The notes below the pieces were generated by a model. That model made no database searches. It saw only the letters and a list, made by a program, of their open reading frames with translations, and was not told the DNA's origin. A stretch of DNA of 10,853 nucleotides from Baffinella frigidus (Eukaryota > Cryptophyceae > Cryptomonadales > Baffinellaceae), in the NCBI GenBank assembly GCA_026770585.1, contig MU646550.1, forward strand, positions 113,853 through 124,705. The letters run 5' to 3'. Below, piece by piece: positions 7,801 to 10,853 of this stretch. Every line of letters starts with the position of its first letter. The stretch's first letter is position 1. The position numbers were made by a program, and so were the translations under genes.

Positions 7801-8064
7801 CCTCACTCATAAGAAACCGCCTCCTCCTAGGACCCTACAGTAGGACATGCCTAGGGCCCTATGGTGGTCCTAGGGGGGTGGGCGTTTCTTATGAGCGAGG
7901 TACCCCTGTAGAACGTTTACATATGGGGTCTACAACCCTGGTTGATAGATTTCAGGGTTTAGGGTTTAGGGTTTGGCGTTTAGGGTTTAGGGTTAAACCT
8001 TGCCAGTGGGGAACCCCGATCCGACTGCCATGACAGTTCCGTCGGGAGAGAGCGAGCCGCCGAC
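4726..8064 (-). CDS. Split gene for a beta-propeller-like protein, 5' incomplete
   Basis: Five blocks, in transcript order 7999-8064, 6920-7075, 6505-6543, 5574-5680 and 4726-4834, have plausible GT donors and AG|G acceptors. They join in compatible phases to about 158 residues ending in TGA. The joined protein carries repeated strand-turn-strand motifs: LSPDGTVMAVG, FHPDGKSLYMA, LSPDGKFLGMG and SFAPPGNSSFGVV. This pattern is usual for WD40/PD40-like beta-propeller blades. Roughly three blades are covered, so the N-terminal part is missing or lies outside. No catalytic residues are recognisable and function is unknown; such domains usually bind partners. The introns (923, 376, 824 and 739 nt) hold MITEs, telomere-like tracts and partial copies of the exon edges. 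The alternative is a decayed gene fragment. Transcription cannot be judged from the sequence. Confidence 0.5.
4923..5011 (-). repeat. 21-bp minisatellite made of exon E's splice acceptor
   Basis: On the minus strand, GGCGCAG|GTGCAACTTTGAGACGG (4923-4950) is a copy of the exon E acceptor and first codons. Beyond it a 21-bp unit, GGGCGCAGGTGCGGCAACTTT-like, repeats about three times (4951-5011). Each unit again contains CGCAG|GTGC and CAACTTT. The array therefore grew from the intron-exon boundary itself. Confidence 0.75.
5012..5173. other. Intron spacer without recognised features
   Basis: Mixed-composition sequence between the 21-bp array and MITE D2. It has no repeat match elsewhere in the window apart from short motifs, and no exon-like block. 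Confidence 0.5.
5174..5334 (+). mobile_element. MITE D2
   Basis: A 161-bp copy of the element at 2001-2164. The right half is very close (CCCTACGG.TTGCCTACCGTAGGGTC and TCCCTTCGAAGTCCGCTGTGTGG). The left end is diverged (CCCCACAGAGGGCTACGAAAGGATTTTCGG-like). The bases after it, AAAGTGGATCT, recur at 4845-4855. The element lies inside the proposed intron between exons C and E. Confidence 0.82.
5397..5567 (+). repeat. 21-22 bp minisatellite
   Basis: About seven or eight copies of a unit like ACACGCGCAGGTGTGTCCA. Most copies are 21 bp, so all three frames stay open over long stretches. This explains the heptad-like translations on both strands. It directly follows the proposed 3' end of exon C and is treated as intronic. 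Read-through from exon C in frame (heptads like LDTPARV) is possible but less likely than use of the GTACGT donor. Confidence 0.8.
5574..5680 (-). CDS. Exon C of the propeller gene
   Basis: The acceptor TTCTCAG|GTGGTG opens a 107-nt block reading VVRKELERPKAICLSPDG, then KFLGMGMSASSS and a short end. ICLSPDGKFLGMG is a typical propeller blade strand-turn-strand. The proposed donor is GTACGT at 5568-5573, leaving two bases that fit exon E's phase. The 3' end is the least certain point, since the frame stays open into the minisatellite. Partial copies of its 5' part lie at 5821-5864 and 6034-6063. Confidence 0.55.
5690..6066 (-). repeat. Two diverged about 190-bp units carrying pieces of exon C
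   Basis: Units at about 5690-5864 and 5870-6063 share GTCAACTTTTGGGC-like text, TTTGTACCGTG..TGTTGACT, GGTTTGTT.TGGTAGT and ..CACGCCTGG, and then an exon C fragment. The first unit keeps the acceptor (CAG|GTGGTGCGGGAG, boundary at 5864). The second has lost it. Hairpins AAGTCAACGTTTAACGTTGA (5886-5908) and TTTTGGGCCTTGGCCCAAAA (5922-5941) lie in the second unit. Confidence 0.75.
6075..6504 (+). repeat. Long degenerate telomere-like tract T3
   Basis: About 430 bp of heptamer variants with the G strand on plus: TTTGGGG first, then mainly TTTAGGG with TTCAGGG, TTCAGAG and TTTCGGG. Seen from the gene (minus) strand it is CCCTAAA-like and begins right at the donor of exon D (CGG|GTAAACCCTAAACCC). 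It is interstitial. Confidence 0.92.
6505..6543 (-). CDS. Exon D, 39-nt microexon candidate
   Basis: The acceptor CACCTGCAG|GTGGCT and donor CGCGG|GTAAAC enclose exactly 13 codons reading VALGTGGVPMSTR, in phase 0 at both ends. It joins exon B to exon C without a frame change. It resembles the MAVGSGFPTGK strand of exon A. Its acceptor lies in the palindrome GCCACCTGCAGGTGGC (6539-6554). Its short length keeps confidence moderate. Confidence 0.4.
6544..6763. other. Intron B-D body
   Basis: This contains three direct copies of a GACTTTTG.GGA-like phrase (about 6567-6610). It also has a GTTGACG..AAAAAAA stretch and a C-run next to short palindromic ends. No coding signal is seen. Confidence 0.45.
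6764..6807 (-). repeat. Partial copy of exon B 3' edge with donor
   Basis: On the minus strand, SWDDGWPTK|GTGATGAGCC mirrors SRDDGWLAK|GTGATGAGCC at the end of exon B. Homology covers about 42 bp across the donor site. It lies in the intron downstream of the intact exon. It could act as a decoy donor but lacks an acceptor of its own nearby. Confidence 0.75.
6832..6900 (+). repeat. Dispersed repeat R2 (second copy 8684-8756)
   Basis: TTTGTACCGCACACCAAGCA, then GTCAACTTAAG.ATAGTC, then GTCAACCCGAGT and AGGCA.AGCTAGGA, recurs at 8684-8756. The last part also occurs at 352-381. It is non-coding. The TTTGTACC...GTCAAC theme is common in the introns here. Confidence 0.8.
6920..7075 (-). CDS. Exon B of the propeller gene
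   Basis: The best-supported coding block. The acceptor GCCGGCAG|GTGTATC and donor GCGAAG|GTGATG enclose exactly 52 codons in phase 0. It reads VYLLDMSGANPVLVGDVPAG, then INGSIAGVNT, PVFHPDGKSLYMASRDDGWL and AK. GKVYLLDMSG across the exon A junction and FHPDGKSLYMA are classic WD40/PD40 strand signatures. Codons are rich in G/C at the third position, unlike the flanking AT-rich introns. Partial copies flank it on the intron side at both ends. Confidence 0.75.
7076..7310 (-). repeat. Two partial upstream copies of exon B with acceptors
   Basis: The copy at about 7138-7190 has acceptor CCGGCAG|GTGTATC and reads VYLLDVSGANPRLFGDV before a stop. The copy at about 7232-7305 has acceptor GGCTAG|ATG and reads YLLDVSATNPRLFG, SVPAGINGSVK, then stops. 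AT-rich spacers with AATACTATTAGCGGTA separate them. They share changes (DVSG, PRLFG) not found in the intact exon, so one arose from the other after the first duplication. Confidence 0.75.
7311..7450. repeat. AT-rich degenerate repeat
   Basis: Repeated TATATAAAA, CAATATTG and GGCGGTAAA.TGCTAT phrases, also seen at 7085-7135 and 7200-7225. This is intronic low-complexity DNA without coding signal. Confidence 0.7.
7527..7790 (+). repeat. Degenerate telomere-like tract T4
   Basis: A heavily mutated mixture of TTTGGGG, TTGAGGG, TTTAGGG and TTTCGGG with the G strand on plus. It ends in TTTACGGTGCAGGGTCG, which also ends tract T1. MITE A2 is inserted directly after that phrase. Confidence 0.85.
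7793..7908 (+). mobile_element. MITE A2
   Basis: A 116-bp copy of MITE A with ends CAGGGGTACCTC and GAGGTACCCCTG. The right flank is TA and the left flank reads GA, so one copy of the target duplication has mutated. The related sequence at 74-90 has no element, giving an approximate empty site. It lies in the intron between exons A and B. Confidence 0.88.
7950..7998 (+). repeat. Short telomere-like tract T5
   Basis: TTTAGGG units interrupted by one TTTGGCG, ending at GGTTTAGGGTTAAAC. The proposed donor of exon A (AAG|GTTTAACCC on the minus strand) is at its edge. Confidence 0.88.
7999..8064 (-). CDS. Exon A of the propeller gene
   Basis: The acceptor CTTTAG|GTCGGC and donor GGCAAG|GTTTAA enclose exactly 22 codons in phase 0, reading VGGSLSPDGTVMAVGSGFPT then GK. 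SPDGTVMAVGSG is a blade turn. The join to exon B gives a continuous GKVYLLDMSG strand. It is the most upstream block I recognise. Three more acceptor copies follow on its upstream side. Confidence 0.65.
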
Positions 8065-8280
8065 CTAAAGTCAACCCCGAGACTTTAGGCAATGTCAACC
8101 CTGAGAGAGCGAGCCGCCGACCTAATGTCAACCCCGAATTCACTTTAGGCAATGTCAATCCCGAGAGAGCGAGCCGCCGACCTAATGTCAACCCCTGATT
8201 CACTTTAGGCAATGTCAACTCCGAGGTGACTTTAGGCATAGGGAGCCGCCGACCTCAAAGTCAACCCGAGTGACTTTAGG
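8065..8280 (-). repeat. Tandem array of exon A's splice acceptor
   Basis: Units of 57, 60 and 72 bp repeat GAGAGAGCGAGCCGCCGACCT (plus strand), or a shortened form, with GTCAACCC and ACTTTAGG. Boundary equivalents are at 8121, 8181 and 8253, besides the intact 8064. Each keeps AG|GTCGGCGGCTC on the minus strand. Because two periods are multiples of three, a long but meaningless open frame runs through it. Confidence 0.85.
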
Positions 8281-8460
8281 GAAAGGGGGCTAGAGACCTG
8301 AGTGTGTGCGATGTTTACAGGTGCCTTTGGATCTTTTAAAGTCGTGTTTTCGGTTATGTCTTCAAAGTGTTTCCGACCAACGTGGTTTCGATAATTTCAA
8401 CCTGTTTTCGATTCCACTCTGAGTGTTGAATTTTGGACCACTCAACTCAAGGCTTACGAG
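8281..8460. other. Spacer without recognised features
   Basis: Mixed-composition sequence upstream of the proposed gene on the minus strand. No clear exon-like block, repeat or promoter motif was found. Confidence 0.5.
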
Positions 8461-8654
8461 TAATAAAGAAGAATAAAGCAGAAGAAGAAGAAGAAGAAGA
8501 CGAAGAAGAAGAATGAAGAGAAGAAGAAGAAGAAGAAGAAGAAGAAGCAAGAAGAAGAAGAAGAGAAGAAGAAGAAGAAGAAGAGAAGGAGGAGAAGAAG
8601 AAGAAGAGAAGAAGAAGAAGAGAATGAGAAGAAGAAGAAGAAGAAGAAGAAGCA
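8461..8654 (+). repeat. (GAA)n microsatellite
   Basis: About 190 bp of interrupted GAA/GAG. Homopurine tracts of this kind can form triplex DNA. The poly-Arg/Lys and poly-Leu ORFs here are artefacts. Confidence 0.95.
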
Positions 8655-8777
8655 TCAAGACCGGCATACGCAGCAACTTAACGGCTTTGTACCACACACC
8701 CAGCATGTCAACTTAAGCATAGTCTGGCAGTCAACCCGAGTGAGGCAGAGCTAGGAGGCGCGATCTCATCCGGTCGA

Positions 8778-8903
8778 GTATTTGAGTCAAATACGATTTC
8801 GGGGATCTCCGATTCGATTTGTAACGAAAATTACTACACGGACGTGACTGAAAATGTCCGGTGTGTAGTAATTTTCGTTGCCAGGGTCGTATTTGAGTCA
8901 AAT
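8778..8903. mobile_element. Foldback element F2
   Basis: The inner arms ACGAAAATTACTACAC / GTGTAGTAATTTTCGTT enclose a loop with its own GGAC/GTCC pairing. GTATTTGAGTCAAAT occurs at both outer edges (8778-8792, 8889-8903), as a 15-bp direct repeat that is also nearly palindromic. The TGTAGTAATTTTCGTTGCCA tip matches element F, suggesting a common family with replaced outer arms. Confidence 0.65.
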
Positions 8904-9101
8904 CGTTGACAGACTGTTCCACTGCCAGGTCGGATATTTTGTAAAAGTCAATTCACCCACAAAATCTGTCAACTTAGAAACGAGGTACCCGTGATGGGTA
9001 CTTCTTTACTACACATTCGCAGGTGAGTTGACTCATACAAAAACTCCACCCTGGCAGTGTATGCATACGGAGCACGACAAAGTGAAGCGCTTCACCTTCA
9101 G
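8904..9101 (+). other. Spacer with a possible plus-strand exon fragment
   Basis: This is mostly featureless. At about 9063-9101 the plus strand reads MHTEHDKVKRFTFS, then meets the MITE A half copy exactly where a propeller SPDG turn might follow. A GGCAG|TG acceptor-like site precedes it. It is too short to call a gene. Confidence 0.3.
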
Positions 9102-9157
9102 CCCTACGGTGGTCCTAGGGGGGGGGGCGGCGGCTCCTTACGAGCGAGGTACCCCTA
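9102..9157 (+). mobile_element. MITE A3, right half only
   Basis: CCCTACGGTGGTCCTAGG through GAGCGAGGTACCCCTA matches the right half of MITE A, followed by TA. The left half is absent, so this is a truncated or rearranged copy. Confidence 0.8.
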
Positions 9158-9214
9158 TATCTCCAATCAAGAAGAAGGAGATGAGTGAGACCGGCATGTG
9201 GAGCGTAGCAGAGC

Positions 9215-9516
9215 GGTACAGTCCACGTACCCTAACACACGCTACCGTAACACATACTTACCCTCCACACATACTCCTTCGGCCGCCCCCCGATTTCCCC
9301 CTGCAAGGAAGTATGCCTGAAGGGTGGACACCATAACGCATACCTACCCTCCACACATACTCAATCAGTCCGGCCCCGACGGGCATGTGTTAGGGTGGGT
9401 CCACTGTAGTTGCAGCAGTGGTTTGGACCACTCCCACACGAGGCTATCCAAGCGAACAGATTCACAAGTCAATTATTGGATTTTTGCCCAGGAAACACCC
9501 CAAAAGTCAGCAAATG
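9215..9516 (+). repeat. Right arm of 302-bp inverted repeat
   Basis: The partner of 773-1074. It contains MITE C2 (9219-9406), the GTTGCAGCAGTGG linker and the first half of MITE B2. Left of 9215 the sequence is unrelated to the corresponding flank of the other arm. Confidence 0.92.
9219..9406 (-). mobile_element. MITE C2 with a provable target site
   Basis: 188 bp flanked by TA (9217-9218, 9407-9408). The surrounding GAGCGG-TA-GTTGCAGCAGTGGT occurs uninterrupted as GAGCGGTAGTTGCAGCAGTGGT-like sequence at about 9966-9987. Insertion at TA with duplication is thus directly visible. Confidence 0.92.
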
Positions 9517-9614
9517 ATCACGTTTCCTCCCGGGGTTTCCGGGGGAAACGTGATCATTTCCCCACAATTTTTAAAACGCCCTTTTATTCTGTTCGCATGG
9601 ATAGCCTCGTGTGG
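9434..9614 (+). mobile_element. MITE B2, full copy
   Basis: 181 bp with ends CCACACGAGGCTATCCA.GCG and its complement, and a 42-bp central palindrome (9515-9556) with outer arms TGATCACGTTTCC. The body matches B1, but the centre of the palindrome has a different sequence that is still self-complementary. No transposase. Confidence 0.85.
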
Positions 9615-9860
9615 TGTGCAGAGAAGTTGGCGGCGGAAACATTGTTTGAGACGGTCAAGGCTGCCGATGTTTGTACCAAAACGTCAACTTTGCCAGCGGT
9701 TTATTCTTTTCGTGGCCTACGGATGCGCATACCGCTCTGATAAAGAAGGAGATGGCCACGCAAGAGTGTAGGGCTGACCTGGAAAAACAAGCCAGTTCAC
9801 ACGGAATTTGTAACAACTTTCCGAAATTTCGATTTTTCTGTGGAAAGAATGTCCACTTAT
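9607..9860. other. Spacer with a scrap of element I
   Basis: GTGTGCAGAGAAGTTGGC (9614-9633) resembles the end of element I. TTTGTACCAAAACGTCAACTTT at 9669 is another member of the TTTGTACC...GTCAAC theme. Minus-strand TTTTTCCAG|GTCAGC near 9778 looks like an acceptor, but no convincing exon follows. Confidence 0.45.
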
Positions 9861-9867
9861 GAACTTA

Positions 9868-9893
9868 AGAAATAGTCGAATTCGACTATTTCT
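9868..9893. repeat. Perfect 26-bp palindrome
   Basis: AGAAATAGTCGAA and its exact complement with no spacer. The ACTTAAG.AATAGTC on its left is related to dispersed repeat R2. Confidence 0.85.
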
Positions 9894-9930
9894 CCTGTGG
9901 GCCACTCTGCCCTAGAATCTTGCGTGGGGG

Positions 9931-10075
9931 TGAGACCGGCATACGGAGCGCGGCAGAACGGAGCGCCGAGCGGTAGTTGCAGCAGTGGTGCTGCAGCACG
10001 CACCTGTACACAGAGACACCGTTACTGCATGTACCAAACACATGCATGCCACTCCATGGAGACACACACCTGGTG
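9931..10075 (+). repeat. Repeat family J, copy 1
   Basis: GTGAGACCGGCATACGGAGC, CCGAGCGGTAGTTGCAGCAG, GTGCTGCAGCACGCACCTG. Relatives lie at 9181-9216 (split by MITE C2), 10484-10610 and 10611-10715. This copy contains the empty MITE C site at its TA. It is non-coding. Confidence 0.75.
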
Positions 10076-10255
10076 TGATTTGCTGATAGGACGTTTTGCC
10101 CTGGAACAGCCCCGCCGGCAGGCTCGTGAACCGGTCACGCGGACGCCGAAGCCAACTGTCCGAGGTGACTGCCTTGTCATGTTCCGAAAATGAGGTCCAA
10201 CACGCCGTAGTGGCTATACGTCACCGTTCAGGCAAAACGTCCTATCAGCAAATCA
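10076..10255. mobile_element. TIR element H
   Basis: 180 bp with perfect 25-bp inverted ends TGATTTGCTGATAGGACG..TTGCC. The interior includes the 74-bp block shared with 4616-4700. No clear target duplication and no transposase. It may be a small transposon that picked up the shared block, or the block may have inserted into it. Confidence 0.8.
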
Positions 10256-10311
10256 GCCAAAACGTACGCCTGCGCGGCACACACCTCCATGCAGTCAGTC
10301 ACACCTTCCTA

Positions 10312-10482
10312 GAGCGCTGTGCAGAGACGTTGGCCACGGGAAATAATGGGAAATCGAGAAATTGGAGCCGTTTTGTCAACTTTTGAGAAATTCAGGACCA
10401 TAAATTTCTCAAAAGTGGATGAAATGGCTCCAATTTTCCCATTTTCCCATTTTTCGGTGGCCAACTTCTCTGCACAGCGCTC
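10312..10482. mobile_element. Foldback MITE I with TA target duplication
   Basis: 171 bp and palindromic over most of its length. The ends are GAGCGCTGTGCAGAGA.GTTGG, and the inner arms are AATTGGAGCC.TTTTG and TGAGAAATT. TA flanks it at 10310-10311 and 10483-10484. ACACCTTCC-TA-CCAGCAAGGCTCC occurs uninterrupted at about 10600-10622, giving an exact empty site. The superfamily is uncertain because the ends are not mariner-like. Confidence 0.9.
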
Positions 10483-10483
10483 T

Positions 10484-10715
10484 ACCAGCAAGGCTCCGAT
10501 GGAGCTGGGCGCCGAGCGACAGTTGCAGCAGCGGTGCTGTAGCACGCACCTGCACACACCTCCATTCAGTCAGTCGAACCTCAGTCCAGTAAGTAACACC
10601 TTCCTACCAGCAAGGCTCCGATGGAGCGTAGCGCCAAACGACCCTCAACCCTTCCTATCACCAAGTCTCCGAACGGTAGTTGCGGCAGTGGTGCTGCAGC
10701 ATGCGCAAGAACAGG
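10484..10715 (+). repeat. Repeat family J, tandem copies 2 and 3
   Basis: Two units begin CCAGCAAGGCTCCGATGGAGC (10485 and 10612). Both include a GTTGC.GCAG.GGTGCTG.AGCA block. Copy 2 continues with ACGCACCTGCACACACCTCC and ATTCAGTCAGTC. No reading frame is conserved. Confidence 0.8.
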
Positions 10716-10736
10716 GTTGATCTGTGTGTCCCCGTA

Positions 10737-10756
10737 TACACACACACACACACACA

Positions 10757-10853
<97 letters not shown>
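10737..10853 (+). repeat. (CA)n(TA)n microsatellite
   Basis: A (CA)n run of about ten repeats is followed from about 10760 by uninterrupted TA to the end of the window. It continues beyond the window and may mark an assembly gap or contig end. Confidence 0.95.

Noticed and set aside
7952-8239. 95-residue minus-strand frame with RRLALSGLTLPK repeats
   Set aside because: It is in a different frame from exon A, continues into telomere-like repeat, and is open only because two tandem units are 57 and 60 bp.
8362-8716. Poly-Arg/Lys and poly-Leu reading frames
   Set aside because: Both are translations of the GAA microsatellite on opposite strands. There is no non-repetitive coding sequence around them.
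9610-9740. Plus-strand frame with AETLFETVKAADVCTK
   Set aside because: It begins in a MITE end and an element I scrap, lacks splice support, and includes the non-coding TTTGTACC...GTCAAC theme.
9324-9771. Plus-strand frames of 117-138 residues
   Set aside because: They lie mostly within MITEs C and B and the 302-bp inverted repeat, whose sequence is palindromic rather than coding.
9717-9780. Minus-strand exon after TTTTTCCAG|GTCAGC
   Set aside because: The acceptor looks good, but the frame gives no recognisable motif and ends at a stop near 9704 with no clear donor.

Overview
This is eukaryotic nuclear DNA, most likely from an alga. It holds many degenerate TTTAGGG-type (plant/algal telomere type) tracts, abundant microsatellites, and at least eight families of short terminal-inverted-repeat elements with no transposase. 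It also holds short exon-like blocks with spliceosomal borders. The borders read AG|G at every acceptor and often AG|GT on both sides, which suits a dinoflagellate or another TTTAGGG alga such as a chromerid or haptophyte. The window alone cannot settle the species. I saw no rRNA, tRNA, CRISPR array, transposase or intact long ORF.

Layout. 1-1380: a telomere-like stub, dispersed repeats, GAA-rich units and the left arm of a 302-bp inverted repeat built from MITE families B and C. 1380-2780: two GA-rich satellite-like arrays separated by foldback element L and MITE D. 2839-3600: MITE A, a 73-bp tandem repeat, a possible small exon and a telomere-like tract. 3600-4840: a cassette array with MITE F inserted. 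4840-8280: the only region with good coding evidence. 8281-9160: a GAA microsatellite, a second foldback element and a half MITE A. 9180-9620: the right arm of the inverted repeat. 9860-10853: a repeat family carrying elements H and I, ending in (CA)n(TA)n.

The gene. On the minus strand, five blocks (7999-8064, 6920-7075, 6505-6543, 5574-5680, 4726-4834) have plausible splice sites and compatible phases. Joined, they read without a stop into about 158 residues ending at a TGA. The product has SPDG / HPDG / SPDG / APPG turns spaced like blades of a WD40/PD40-type beta-propeller. The N-terminus is not visible.

The most unusual feature is that almost every exon edge of this gene, with its splice site, is copied as partial fragments inside the adjacent intron. 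In two places these copies form short tandem arrays. Two introns also begin directly in telomere-like repeat. Several MITE insertions can be proved within the window because an empty paralogous target site is also present.
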